Shown here: positions 12,701 through 25,400 of the stretch, in pieces
How the letters are laid out: the number at the start of each line of letters is the position of its first letter
Position numbering within the stretch: the stretch's first letter is position 1
Assembly: GCA_025345505.1 (NCBI GenBank)
Contig: JANVCC010000125.1
Location: 482,400-546,399 of the forward strand
Origin: Todiramphus chloris collaris
Lineage: Eukaryota; Chordata; Aves; Coraciiformes; Alcedinidae
Direction of reading: 5' to 3'
DNA length: 64,000 bases
Translations under genes and position numbers: made by a program
The notes under the pieces: model-generated
The model's database searches: none
The model's input: only the letters and a program-made list of their open reading frames with translations
What the model was told of the DNA's origin: nothing

Positions 12701-14984
12701 TTCCAACTAGGTTGCAAGGATGTCTGCTTGATGATGAAGCTGTCAAGAGGAGGAGATTCTGATTTCCGTGACCCATGGTGTGATAAAATACGCTTCACTG
12801 GGCAGTTTCAACCAAAATACACTCAGCTCTCAGGCACTTCAGGAGAAACAGGCAAAGCGTAGGGAAGAAGCGTGTCCTGATCTCACAGATCTTCTCTGAT
12901 GTTTTACCAGCTGCTGGTTGTCTTAATCACTCTCTTCTTTTCTTAATATTTCTTTTCTTTTAAGCTCTTGGAAAGTTCTGCTTTCTACATGACTAGGCTG
13001 AGCCCGAGACAGACGGAAACACTGTGGGTGCTGAACAAGCAGTCTCTATAGAGACACCAGTGGTGTGTGGAAGTTGGGGAAGTAACCACTGCTGCTATTT
13101 TTCAACAATTACAACAATATACCTGAGAGACTTAAGAGATACTGAGCAGGATAAGGAAGGCAAAACGGGCTGGCAAGGCATTACGTGAAGGAGAGCTGGC
13201 TTGCGAGGCTGTTTGTAAGAATTTCGCAATTATACGTCACAGAAGAAAAGAAATAAGTTAGAAAAAGAGATCTGTTTATCTCCTCTCTGATACTAGAGCG
13301 GTTCAGTCAGAAATGCTGCCAGAAAAGGGATTAGTCTGGCAAGAACAGCTAGGGGACAAATGCTGCAATGAAAAAGAAAACGTTTTCTAAACGAACACTT
13401 TTGATCTTATTGGAGTGAAAGTTGACTTTATGTTGAAATATGTGCTGATCTATAAACAAAAAGCTGTAGTCATTAGAAAGTCATCATGAAGCAATGCTAA
13501 TGCGTCTTTCACTCCCTGCTTTAGAAGTTTTAGATTTTAGTGCATACATGTTTCAAGGTTCTCATGTTAACATCAATTTTGGAGTGGATCTTTTTTAAAA
13601 TGTCAGATATACCCAAGTGACATGAAACGAAGCAAGCCAAAGATATTTCTTCCTAGTTACATTAGTGTTTCCTTTAATTGCATTCGGTTTGTATTTTCAG
13701 TTCCACGCTGACACTGCCATACATTGTGGAGAAAAGCCTAGCTCCCTACTGATGTAAGGCAGCTTTATTTCACTGACTTCAGCTAAGCAAACGCCTGTTT
13801 GCATCTGTTGAAGCTCTGGCCCAGGAATTACTATATAAATAAAGAAATACACCATTGAAGATTTCACTTGTGACTATAGTAAACAGATGGGGGATGAAAG
13901 TGAAGGACTCAGGAGATTAATCACTGTTCTCAAGAGTACAGCCCATGAAAAGCACTGTAAAATGCAGTGGAAAGATGACGTCAGAGGAGGTGCACTATTG
14001 CATCACAGGAAAATACGAACCTGTGGCACTAAGTGTATTTGGCAGCCTCGGATAAAGGTCCCACCTTATTCTTCTCAAAGCAGGCACGAAGCAGAGGAAC
14101 ATACACTCGAGAGAGGCTGTGGAACTGTGGACAAAAGGAGAGAGGAGGCTGTTTCAGCATTTTCAGCACCGATCCTGAGCTGATGGCACGCCGGTGAGCT
14201 GGAGTTTGGGTGATGCTGGGAAGCAGCACTCTCAGCACACCGTCGACTCTTGAATCATGACTTCGGTCTGGTGGATCGATACTTCTCAGCCAGCAGAGAG
14301 CAAACCAGACTGTGTTACAGTCTCTTACTCCTGCTAGGCACTACTCTGGGAAAGAAGGATATGCAGGAATTGTCACAGAAGGATCTCTATTCTGAAGCAA
14401 ATTACTCTCCTCTTATATCCGAGTTAGTAAGTCTGCTTTGGTTGTTATTAGAGATAATAGGAAGAAGCCAAAGGACCTGTGTGGACACAGCTCTATTAAG
14501 AGGAGGTTGCTACTGTAGTATTCCATGGGAATATGTAACTGTTAGGCCAAATCCCTCTACCCTGTTTCACCAGTTTAGATCTGGATAAACTAAATTCATT
14601 AAGTGACTCATTCCAAATTTCAATTGGTGAGCTATGCAGCATTTGGCTTCTTGTGTGAGAAATATACTCCCATCTGTAATTGTTACCATCTGTTTGGTAT
14701 TCAGGGTGTAAAAATGTAATGGAGATGAAGTCATATTTCATATTCTTTTCTCCATTTGGAGGTAAGAATGAAGCTATAACAGCCTGTAAATGCATCTGCT
14801 GGTGATAAGATAGTACAGCTGGAAATGTGATGCTAGATTCTGCACGGTTCAGAAAGCTTTGGCGTAGAGGCTGTTACTCTCTGATCCCATGAGATGATTG
14901 ATGCATCAGAAACAGGGTGACAGAAAAGTATTTTTACTGATATGAGGGGAATACAAAGTGCAAAAAAGTCAAAAATGCCCTGAA
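9769..14984. other. Non-coding unique DNA
   Basis: No gene or clear mobile element. Small features: a GGTT run at 12656-12674, T9-T10 runs at about 10671 and 11073, and an 18-bp tandem duplication listed separately. Open frames of up to 112 codons occur on both strands and overlap each other without motifs. Confidence 0.55.
11913..11948. repeat. 18-bp perfect tandem duplication
   Basis: AGAAGCCATTAGATGCCC occurs twice head to tail (11913-11930 and 11931-11948) with no mismatch. Such a perfect short duplication in single-copy DNA suggests a recent replication-slippage event. Confidence 0.9.
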
Positions 14985-15215
14985 AATAACCATTCAAATT
15001 TATGTAAATTGCTTAATTAATTGACCTAATTTGTGCTTGAGGATTTGCTTTGCGTTTCCCTTTGTGAATTTGTTATTTTTTTGTTGGACGCTGAGACAAT
15101 ATCTGAGGCTAATTAAGCTCTTTAAAGCTATAGGTTAATGTGGAATTCTTATTGTAAACACATGTAAAAACATTAATCAGATCTAAATCACCTCTTTTAT
15201 AAATACTCTTTTATT
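14985..15215. other. Candidate conserved non-coding element
   Basis: An AT-rich but non-repetitive block with clustered homeodomain-type cores: TTAATTAATTGA at 15013-15024, then GCTAATTAAGC near 15109-15119, then further ATTAATC and TAAT cores to 15180. No open frame spans it. Calling it conserved is inference from texture; no alignment was possible. Confidence 0.3.
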
Positions 15216-15549
15216 CATCTGCACCTAGTAGATGTACTGCCTGTGTTCATTGTGCTTTGGGCTCAAGGAGTTCGTGCTAGTCTGTAAACAGTATTTCTTT
15301 AAATAGTATCCTGCTGTTTATTTTTGCCTGTATTTCCACGTGTCTCTGCTGGCTTACGCTCTCCTGAAGGCTCCTGGAGAAGACTCTGTTTGGAGTACAA
15401 AGACTGAAGTCGGAGACCCTCCAAGTCTTGAATCCTGTTGATGACTGTGGTTGATATAAAGATGGTCTAGGGAGGAAGACTGTACAAGAAGCAGGGGAAG
15501 CTGATCCTCTGGCAGAGAGGCAAGGCGAGATGAGAGTGCTACCATACAG

Positions 15550-15570
15550 GAATATATATATATATATATC
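15550..15570. repeat. (TA)n microsatellite
   Basis: About ten uninterrupted TA dinucleotides lie between GGAA and CTTG. Confidence 0.9.
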
Positions 15571-16095
15571 TTGAAATGTCAATGAATTACCTGTGCTCAG
15601 GAAACTGAGCTCTTACACTGTGTGAAATGTAAACTAATTCAGCTTTCAGTGGAAGAGAATGGAGCAATCCTTGATGCATGCAGCTTAATATTCTCTCCAC
15701 ATTTTCCTGTTAGCATTAGCTTTCTAACACCGGATAATAGAGATATTTTTTTCATAAATATCCCACCCCCCCCTGGAATTCTATCTGTTGCTTGGCAAAC
15801 ACTTGCAAATGCACGGGAAAGAGGGAAATGAGTTTTTCTCTGGTAGGCAAAACCCATTTTCTGTTCCTGATTTGAATGACTGGTGAATAAATGCTGTTTC
15901 ACAAATGATTAATACGAGACGGAGAAGGTGGAGGAGAACCGTAGATATTAATCCATGGGACATACGGTGGCATGCACAATCATACAATAACTCACCCTCC
16001 TGCTAGAACAGCTGTAAGTAAATGTTGACCATCTCCATTGGTGCCACACTTTTGCTCTCCATTGCATGGACAAGAGTCAACAGAAGCTGTGGTTT

Positions 16096-16131
16096 GGATC
16101 CTGTCCCAGCGTGCTGGGTGCTGCACAAACG
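16096..16131. repeat. Possible relic of an ancient amniote repeat
   Basis: The stretch around GCTGGGTGCTGCACAAACG resembles the 'TAGGYGCTGTACAAAC' end known from old amniote interspersed repeats. A similar stretch is at 58331-58376. The match is short and could be chance. Confidence 0.25.
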
Positions 16132-17194
16132 CTGAGCGCTTCCTGCTATGAAGAATGTAGAGCTTACATTCATTAAACCGTCAACGCCTGGAGTAAAAGG
16201 AGAGACTCAGAAAACTTCAGAGGTCTGGGCCACCACCGTGCCTGAAATCTGCTGCCGAGCTGCGATTAATGCTCGGGTGTTATCCCTCCTCGGGCGATGC
16301 CGCGTTTGCTCGCGCCACAGCAGCATAGTGCCTACATTTTTCTAATGCAGACATGGGTTAATTATTTGCTGTCAGCCTACCTAGCTGCTGAGCATACCTT
16401 CCTGCTAGAATTTCTACTCCCCACGTGCCCCTTGTATCCTTTGCCACAGGTACCTTCCACATGCTGCTCACTTTCTTTTGGCAAATCAGGGCTGGGGAGC
16501 CTGCCGTTGATTCCCGTGCTGGTTTAGATGCATCCCACAAACTTTCTGCTGCAGGGGTATCTTCTTTTGTGGCCCTGTAGCTTGTTCCTGCTCTACCTGG
16601 CACGTTTTATATTCAAAGGGACTTTAATGACTGTGATGTCACAGGCAGTGTTTTAGTGTAATCCAGGTACATTCTCTGTTCTGGTTGTGTTATTTTATTT
16701 TTTTTTTGCAATTTCATTCACTGTTTTTTCAAGTAAAGCAATCGAGTTTGACTGCTGTGATTTGCTTTTCTATAAACTCCCAGAGCTGATAATTCACAGA
16801 TCTGATACCCTTGATGTGGTTGGATTTTTATTTTTGTTTTTTTTCTTGAAACTTGTTCTGTTGTTTAAATGGGTTGGAAATTAGACTTACAAAGCAGTAA
16901 TGACCAGAGTCAAATGCTGGAAGATTGATACCACGTATAAATCTCTGGAACCTCTCCAAAGCATTTGCAAATAGCTGTCAGTAGTTCTGTGCATCTATTA
17001 GCTAATTCAGCTGAAATATCTGTATGCTCATCACTGGGACAGCTGATCTAGCTGTATTCAAAATTTGCAGTCTTTCTTTATGTTTATTTTTGTTTGCTTT
17101 TCTTCCAAGTCCAAAGCCTATTTTATTGTCAGTGATAGACCTAAGTCTTCACTAATGGAAATGGCTTTCCTCTCTTCTCTCCTCCTTTTTCTCC

Positions 17195-17270
17195 ATATGG
17201 ATATATAGCTAAATACACATATGTGTGTATATATATATATTTACACACTTGCATATATATATATATGTAA
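17195..17270. repeat. AT/CA dinucleotide tracts
   Basis: Two (TA)n runs (around 17228-17240 and 17252-17266) are separated by a CACA-containing spacer and preceded by alternating ATATG/TGTG sequence. Part of the block is nearly self-complementary and could extrude a hairpin. Confidence 0.85.
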
Positions 17271-18565
17271 AATATAGTTTTTGAAGAAAGAAAAGCTGCA
17301 ATTGTATTAGAGCCAGTGGCCTAGCTGAGGCTTGTTTACAGTCTTGCTTTCCAGCTAAGCAAAGCACTTGCGGGAATCGAAGGAGACGTGTCAGGCAAGG
17401 GGACCATTCTGTTACACTTGGAGTTTTCTCCTTCACTTCGTAGCTAACTGCACTTGCCTCAAGGGATAGCCTTGAATTTGTGGGCTTAAACTTATTTACT
17501 GCGAAAGGGAAAGCAAAAGCAAAAAGTCACTTGTAACAGAAAAAATATGGACCTAATTAAATACGAGCAAAGAAAATCCAGCCGAGGCTGGGTGGAATAG
17601 AGGGTTTCTGTGCCACAGGGTTTGAAGGACACTTTATTATTATTATTGTTGGTTTCTATTCTGTAGGTTCCTACTCAAGAGTCTTGGATCTGACCCCCAT
17701 TTTGAAAGGGCTCTAAAATACATCTCGGCTGAAACTCCTGAATTTCGCCTTGCTAGAGTCTTTGCAACCACAGAATTATTGGCTGGTGTGACTTCCAGGT
17801 GACATTGAAAAGCCCTTCTTGGCATAAGCATTCCTGGACAAATTTCAGCCAAAATCTGGCGTAGGAATGTGCCCAGAACATGGACTCGGACTGACTGAAA
17901 AGCAGCCAGAAGTTGGCCCAAGATTGCTGAAAGCTTTGCGAATTATTTCTGTTTTTTTCAGGAAAATGTTGCCCAGCTGTAGTCATTACAGATGCATTGT
18001 AGCAATTATTGTACCAAGTGAAAGGGTGTCCTGGGGGTGCGGAAAGATGGAGCTACCTTTTCATCTTGTATACAACAGCAGGATGGGAATCCAAACTCCA
18101 CTTAGCAGAGCTCTAATTAAAGGGACTTCACTATTTCCTCAGCTGGAACAGCGTGGTCCAAAGAAAGCCTCATTGTTGGCTCAACAACTGCTTCCCCGAG
18201 ATGTTTTCTCCAGATGGGGTGTGTTTGTATCCAGAGTAACAATGCCACTCACGTGGTACGTATTTCTTAGAGGGTAAGGAGCCCTATGACAAGGTGGATA
18301 TATTTATACATAGAAAGGAAATAATAACACTTTGTTTGAGAATTGTAGCCTGAATCGCTGCATTTTTCTTTTTGCATCCTCCATTGTGTAATGTTGTTCA
18401 TCAAATTTTCATTGCAAAAAAGGATGAAGACATTTTTTTCTGTGTACTTGTGTGCCTCTGCTTCAAGTTGATGGGATTTTTTTCTTCATCACATATGCAA
18501 GAAATCCCCGTGTAATTTATGAAATTTTCCTTTTGTGTGGTATTTTTCATGGTAGGTTAAAGTGG

Positions 18566-19000
18566 AATCATAACAGTGTTGGTTGCCAGGAACTTCGTTA
18601 GCCATCTAGTCCAGCTGTCTGCTTGAAGCAGGAGCTCTGGATCAGGCCAGATGTTCTTGACAAACCAAGATGTGAAAACCTTCATGGACGAAGGGTCTAG
18701 GACAGCTATGCTACCACCTCTTCTCGTGATGAACTGCCCTCCTAGTGATGTGGTTTATCTTTGAATCTCCCATGCCAGGATGTTACTTCTTACATCTCAT
18801 GCCCCTGTGGAAGACAGTTTGGCTCCATCACCTCTGTAGCTTTTCCTCGTGTATCCAAAAGCAGATCTCAGATTGTCCCTTAACCACCTTTTCACGAGAT
18901 TAAGTAGTTGGAGCTTCCTGAACTTCACCCTCTAGGCAGAGTGCCTTAGGCTCCCAATTACCCTGCTATTCTTCTGCTGGAGCCTCTCCAGTTCTTTCCC
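18566..19000 (-). mobile_element. Old, diverged CR1-like LINE fragment
   Basis: On the minus strand this follows CR1 order but with many differences. The plus strand shows the complement of the tail region ('CATCTAGTCCAGCTGTCTGC', 'TGAAGCAGGAGCTCTGGATC'). Further on comes the complement of the body ('CTGGAGCCTCTCCAGTTCTT' near 18978-18996). At about 435 bases with scattered indels, it is clearly older than the 27.4-kb copy. Subfamily is not assigned. Confidence 0.7.
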
Positions 19001-21169
19001 ACGATAATCCTACTATATCATATTCCCATTCTCAGCATTCTTATTCCATGTTTTTGATAATATTCTCCTGCTCTGCACTGTTTGTTCCTTTGTCTTTGTT
19101 TATGGGCTTTTCTTTGCGTAAGAGAAATGGAAAATGTGAGAAAGAATGTTAAGAAAGCGGGTGGAAATGCTGGCTGCATTTTGAATACTCAAAAAATCCC
19201 CACAAGGAACCAAAGAAAAACTCCCAAACTTCCCTGTTACTCGTCATCTGCCTTGCAGCCAAAATGCCTACACTGATCAATAGCATGTCTTGAAATGACT
19301 ATGCTTTCTGAGCAGTATTTATGTTTGTCTGTTTCGAGAGTGATCCAAATAACTACAATATTATATATATTTTTGTATATATTACATAGTTTCTCAGCAG
19401 TGAAAGAAGATGATTTAGGGCTGCTCCTTTTGTTTGGATCATCTAAAGTTAGACCACCCAAAAGTATGCATTAACTCTTCCGTTCCTGCAGAGAGGAAAA
19501 AGTGGCTCGCTCCCAGGATTGCTTCCAGCACGGACTATTTCAGGGAATATAAGATACCTGTCAACAGATACATACCAAGATGCTTTTTCTGCAATTGGTT
19601 ATCATCTTTCAAAGGTGGCATTTCCCTCACGCATGCCGATACTTGAAGAAATCCGTAATTTTTGTGTTAGCAGCCATGAAAAAGTGCTAAGGTAGTCCTG
19701 CAGATCATGCTCTGAGAGGAGCTTGTGTCCAGGTAACCTCCTGTGACCCCCTAACTAAAGGGCCATATGTTAACCACTTGTCCTGTTCATAGCGATAGGA
19801 CTGTAATTCCCCTCTGGACTTGACGCTGCTCCAACAAAGATAAAGAAAATATACAAAATTTCACTTGATCTTTTTCTGTCACAGAGGAATCAGGCAGCCA
19901 AAGGGGAGACTGCAGGACCTTCTGGGCTGGATTTTCAAGGGCTATTTGTTGAAGAGGCCAGCAGAGAAATGTACATCTGCCAGCTGCTTTTCTATTTGTG
20001 TGGTGTCCTCTTAAAGCTGGTGTGAAGTCCATATCACAATCTCTTTCTCTTTAGATGATGGGTACAGAATCAAAACCAAGCAGAGTCAGAGAAAACAAAA
20101 TAATCAAAAATGATTGCTGCAGGAGAAAGGAGGCAATGCCAGGACTGAGAGCGAGTGACAACGGAGATCCTGCCACAATTAACAAGGTTCATTCCGAGAG
20201 GTGAAAGACAATCCATTGGTGCTTCGAAGTTAACTTGGCACAAAACTTCTCCCTTGCACTTAAACAGAAGCCAGTGTGAAAGCATCCAGAGAAAGACAGA
20301 AGTTCCAAGCTAAAAGTTCTGATTTTCTAGGATTTTTTTTTGCTATTTTAGCCTTTGTTTTCATTTTAAGTTAGAATGAAACCAAGTATCTTTTAAGTTT
20401 CATGAATGATAAAGTGTGGAGAATGGAACTGTTGAAATTCTAAACCATCTTGATGGATTGATTTTTATTTATTTTGGTTTGTGTATTTCAATCACATTCA
20501 CATCTTTTCATGGTATGTGATCTAATGCTGTTCTGTATGTTAATGTAGCTGACTTCAGGAAGTGACTACATGGCTGCCGAAATAACTATATTACCTATTT
20601 TCCAAATCATGCAGTGCAACTGCTGTTAGTAAAGATGGAAATATATCGTTTCCTTTGAGGAATCAGTGTCCTCATACTTTTTTTTTTTTTAATCAAAATA
20701 TTAATACTTTTATACAAATTATTTAATTACACCACACATAGAAGACTCTTTAATCCAGATATTCAAGCATTTCACTACAGGGAACAGGAAAGAAGCTGGT
20801 TCTCAGAAAGGCTGTTTCAGTCACTGCTGACTAGCAGATACCCTTAAATATTTTTACCAAGCAAAAGTCAAGTATTTCAAACACTTTATGTTGCCTTCTA
20901 ACATGGCAGCAAGGAGAGATGCTGCTGCTGATACCATGACACAAGGTAAAAAGGAAAAATAAAATCATTGACCACGTAGGTAACAATCTTTTATCCTCCT
21001 TTGGGAAGTTGTGGTGGTTTTTTTTCCCCCAAAATAAACGTGAATTGTGCTTTCTGGGGCTGCCAGGCCACACGTGTGTTCAATGAGGTGATGAGAAGCG
21101 ATCAGGTGCCGCTGCCAGCTCAGGATGCTCAGCAGGTGAAGCCAATTGAGTTAACGCTGGCTTTTGCAA
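19001..21169. other. Non-coding unique DNA flanking the CpG island
   Basis: No gene or repeat recognised. Poly-T runs occur near 20331 and 20680. There are short AT runs at about 19362-19380. Composition shifts sharply to GC-rich from about 21100. Confidence 0.55.
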
Positions 21170-21410
21170 GCCTCGCACCCAACCCCAACCCCCTGAACCC
21201 GCTTCCTGGCCTCGCAGAGCACCGTGCCCGGCAATGAGAGGCTGGGCCGGGGTGTGACCGGGGTCCGGCCCCGGAGCCAGAGGAGCTGGGTCTGGGCAGA
21301 GCAGCGGGCCCGGCAGCCGGGCCTTCCCCTCGGCCAGGCCCCCCGAGGACGTTCCGTGGGCCGAGGGAGGCTCCGTGGCTGGAGGGAGCCTCGCCCCGCC
21401 GCGCCCTGGG

Positions 21411-21416
21411 GTGAGT
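21411..21416 (+). other. Strong splice-donor candidate in the CpG island
   Basis: 'CGCCCTGGG|GTGAGTGAGC' is a near-consensus 5' splice site on the plus strand. The sequence upstream (about 21200-21410) has no ATG opening a long frame, so it would serve as a non-coding first exon. It suggests a plus-strand transcript whose first intron starts inside the island. A single donor match is weak evidence. Confidence 0.3.
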
Positions 21417-22279
21417 GAGCGGGGCCTGGGGCGCTCCGGGCTGGGGGTTTCCCCTCGAGCCGCGTGTGCTCGCTGGGGTTCGCTGCTCCTTCCTGCCCGG
21501 GAACCAGCGGTGCAGCGGGGAATCGCCCCCAGGCACCGGCACTCGTGTCTGGGCAGGGGCAGCGCCGGGCAGCTCCGGGGGCAGCGCAGCCCCTGGGGAC
21601 GGCGGCTGCCGCTCGGGGTGCGGGGCCCCCGGGGCGCTGTTGGCGCAGGCGGCGGGATGGGAGAGAGGAGCTGCTGCGGGGGCAGAACCAGCGCCTTCTC
21701 CCCCGGGGGGGGGAACGGGCGAGGGAGGAGCGGGCCGAGCCCATGGCGGGGGCGGCGGAGCTGGGCCGAGTCCCCGGCAGCGTTGGGAGAGGCGAGGGGC
21801 GGGGGGAGAGACCCGAGAGAGGGGAGCAGCGGGCGCGTTTGGTTCTCCAGTGCCGGGGGAGCGGACAGAGTTCCCCCGGGGCTGCCCAGAGCCCGAGGCT
21901 GGGGCTGGAGGCAGCGGGGGAGAGCCCGCTGGAGAGGGTCCCGCTGGCCCCGAGGGGATGGAGCACAAGGAGCTGCCCCCGTTGTTCACCGGACGCAGAG
22001 GGGCCCGCAGGCAGAGCCCCCGCCCCGTGCTGGGGACCCGAGCTCCGGGAGCGGGTTTCTCGGAGCCGGGTGGAACCAAAAGGGGGTCTTTGTGGCGAGC
22101 CTCTCTGGCGGGAGGCGATCGCACGGTGCTGGGGGATGGTGAGGCTGCCGGGTGTCGGGGTCCCGGAGCGTCCCTGACCCGAGGGGGTGTCCTGAACGGG
22201 CAGCGATCCGGGGAGCTGGGGATGGGGCCCCGGAGGAAACGCATCGACACGGTCCGAGCAGCGGGCACAGCCGGACAGT

Positions 22280-22295
22280 GTTCCTTGTCTCGCAG
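22280..22295 (+). other. Splice-acceptor candidate
   Basis: 'TGTTCCTTGTCTCGCAG|TGG' has a good pyrimidine tract and a CAG. A second good acceptor, 'CATTTCCTTACACTTTCAG|GGAG', ends at 22479. With the donor at 21411 these could define a short first intron on the plus strand. Confidence 0.2.
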
Positions 22296-22400
22296 TGGGT
22301 TCCGTTTGCCGGGGGAGAAGCGGCTGCAGCCGCGGAGGTGGCTCCGAGCCCTTGCTCGGGCATCTCTCGGGCCTGGCTGTGTTCTCGGCAGAAAGATACT

Positions 22401-25400
22401 TTGGTGGAAGTAGAAGTGGTTTCAGGAGTGACAGTGCCTCAGGTTAACAGGTTTCACTATCATTTCCTTACACTTTCAGGGAGACGTTTGGGCATGGGAC
22501 TGTGGTCCTGGCCCATTCCATCCCACTACAGGAGGAACAGCAGTCCTGGAGGAAGCAGCCTTGCATTGTCTGGACTGAAACATCTGTATAGTCCAGGAAG
22601 TGTACAACATGTGGAGTTTAGTGAAATATGCCAGACCCTGACTTTCACAGTAGTCTTGCTAAAATTTTTGGAGTATCAAATGCCCCAGATAGCAGCTATT
22701 GCTCTTCTGAATCTGTCTGCTTGGTGAAGAGTTGGTGCAGAGAGAAGCCTGTATCCAGCAGCATCAAAACAGGCTGAATGGTACCATTAGACAGAGACTG
22801 TATCCCTTGTTGTAACAACAGCATGACCAGTGAATCTTTCCCAACTAGCCAGTGATGAGAATGGCATTTGTGTAATTATCTATTGCCTGTATAAAGGGAT
22901 TTATAAGTACATGAATTAGAAATGTTGCCCCTTGCAGCTATTGGTGGGCTGTGATGGATATCAGTAGGTGATGCTGAGCGTGTGGATGCTGGACAAATCA
23001 CCGCATGTCCCCATCTGCCCTGAGCGATGTTGACACTGCCTCCCCTCTCTCAGATACAAACACTCTCAGTGTCAGGAGACCGAAAGTTCATGGCTTTATC
23101 AGAAACCTCTTCTTGCACTGCGTCGTGTCCAACCTGGAAAACGCTGGCTCATTCTCCAGCTGGGCTCTTCATAAAAAAAATTAAATTAAAATAATCATTT
23201 TCACAGCAGTGTCCCAAGTGCCATACGCGTTGTCGCAGTCTGCTGCGTGTTGCAGAACATGTGCTAGCCCTGCAGGAGCCGTGCCATCAGAATTGGCATA
23301 CAGGGCACTTTGGGCCAATTTTGTCCAACCCCATGCTGGTCCAGTTCCCGCGAAGGGAGGGCAGGTTGTGATATACTTATTCCTACCTCACGAGGAGCCA
23401 GCGTAAACTGCTAGCGTAAGTCAGAAGGCCTGAGGTTACACTGTGTTGTCTCTCACGGTACACCCAAAACCAAACCTCTTACCCTTCCTCCCCACCTTCA
23501 CAGCTCCTGGGCTAATTAAAAGCTCAGTGTGTGACCGCAGAGATTTTTCTGTCAGGCTCTCTCAGCAAGTTCTCTGTACAAAGCTCAAATACATTCTTCT
23601 GAGGATAAGAATTCTCTAGTGATGTTCCCCTCCCCTTCCCTGCACTTGCTCCACACCAGGCTGCCTCTTTATTCTTTCTTTATGTTACTCCCTCTACTTT
23701 TCCTTCTGTTTCCTGACATAATTACCTTGTTGTCGACCTCTCTTTATCTTAAGGGCAGCATCCCAGAAGAAATCTGCAAATCTGCATTTGGTGCAATTCT
23801 CGTATTTATGTTTGGAGCTGTTAGTCCATCGAGCTGTTGCTCTGTGTCAGTCTCAAGGGATGTTCGTTCTCCTCCACTTCTCCCTTCTGTGGCAAGGTTA
23901 GCCCTCACAGCAGCATCAGAAGATGACTTCTATGAGCGCTAAAATAGTAAGGTCTGGTGCTTGGGTATCCCTGTGTCTCATGGTCTTTTTTCTTCTTCTG
24001 CCTGGTCCAGAGCTGCTAAGAGCCCCTGGTGGTTTTCTCCTTCCTGAGGCACCTCATATTTCTGATAGGACAGGTATTCCTTCTACTTAGGAAGTATTTC
24101 GTGGCTTTTCTTAAAGTACTGTCCACAAGCCATCCAAGGCAGAGAAGCAGGAATCTGGGTCTATCTGTGGAGACAGATTGGTTCCTAATGGCTCCCCCTC
24201 GGCATCGCGCGGGAAGAGGGGAAAAAAAGCCAACGCTGCCTCTGGATGCAGTCCATGGCAGGTCTGCCCAGCCGCCCGTGCATCTCACGGTGCCACCACC
24301 ACCCAGTTTATATCCCAGTGTCCCAGTCAAGGCAGAGGGGACTTGTTCTCAACTCGGCAAACAGCAGCAGTGTGGATGCCCCCCGGGAGCCTGGGCTGGA
24401 GTGCAGGGTCACGCATCGCCGTGGGGAGAACAGCCTTTGGGATGTAATCTAGACCTGTCATAGACCTGGTGAACCTTCAGTGGGAGTGGTGTCCAGGTCA
24501 CCTGGGATGGATTAGCTACCTTCCTGGCTAGCTCTTCAACCCACGACTCTTCCAGAGCCAGCAAGGGTGGTCTCGGTGCAACGGCGTTCAAAGGGGGTTG
24601 CCTCAGATGGGTGGTGAGAAGGACAAGGAAAGCCATCGATCTGTGTGAGAGTTTGCTGTGGGTTGAAGGAGGAAAACGACGCATTGGAGGAGGGGTCCAA
24701 GGACTGGTGGCTGTAGCAGAGAGCTGTTGGTGTGCTGGAGAAACATCTCCCGCGGTGGTGGGTGTTCGGGTGACTTGTGCCGGCTGTGTTCCTCCTGGTG
24801 CTCTGTATCCCTTGCTCTGCTGGTTGGGGCTGCAGGGTTTCTTTCGTTCTTCCTTTCTCCAAGCCACAGGGAAGCAGATCAGATAAAAGAATGTGTTGGA
24901 GTGATGAAGATTGATTAACAGTGAAGTGAAATGGGGTTTTTGTTTCTGCCTCCATGAACAGCTGAGTGACAGGCAGCTGGGTGTGACTGTGGCCTGATCA
25001 GTAGCAGTTTGCGTGAGATGGGCTTGAGCCGAAACCTTTTGTATTTAAACATCCAAACCTTTGGAGACGTGAATATTAGGTAATGTAACCAAATGCTGTA
25101 CTAATCCAGCATCAGGGGAGAGCTGTAATAAACAGAAAATATCCAAGAGAGATGATAAAAGTCATGCAGTAAGATCTAGGGATATTCCAAGGTATAATTC
25201 CCATAAGTTAAGGTCAATATGTGAAACTTTAATGGGAGATACTTAAGAAGATGATAAAAGGTGTATTTCAGATCTGATTGTGCTTCTTCTGATGTACCAC
25301 TTCGTAGTGGAGGATTAGGAGGTATGTGGTGAAATTACAACTGCTTTTAAAACCCTAATGAGAAAGTACCTCTCTGGGGTTTTGGGGAGATCCCTACAAT

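Larger units (their letters stand above)
15216..18565. other. Non-coding unique DNA
   Basis: No gene recognised. It holds a (TA)n tract at 15550-15570, an ancient-repeat candidate at 16096-16131 and AT/CA tracts at 17195-17270. Open frames at 17.6-18.3 kb (up to 136 codons plus, 92 minus) overlap on opposite strands and match no family I know. Confidence 0.55.
21170..22400. promoter_or_regulatory. CpG island, probable promoter
   Basis: About 1.2 kb of strongly GC-rich sequence with dense CpG dinucleotides, in sharp contrast to AT-rich flanks on both sides. It contains GC-box-like motifs (GGGGCGGGG near 21795) and long G runs, with no obvious TATA box. In birds, blocks like this usually mark transcription start sites. 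The long overlapping open frames inside it (up to about 379 codons minus and 332 plus) are proline/arginine/glycine-rich on every frame, which is expected from GC-rich DNA with few stops; I do not call them genes. The downstream gene is not recognised. Confidence 0.8.

Noticed and set aside
14392..14427. Segment before GTAAGT in an open frame
   Set aside because: No adequate acceptor upstream (purine-rich sequence).
17867..18277. 136-codon plus-strand frame
   Set aside because: No recognisable domain, overlapped by two opposite-strand frames, no splice or promoter context.
21129..22268. 379-codon minus-strand open frame, with 237-332-codon plus-strand frames over the same DNA
   Set aside because: All frames of this GC-rich island are open and give P/R/G/A-rich sequence; no domain is seen and several begin at non-ATG codons. 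Openness follows from base composition.
24409..24955. Minus-strand frames of 139-152 codons
   Set aside because: Mirrored by plus-strand frames over the same GC-richer segment, low-complexity P/S/T composition, no family.
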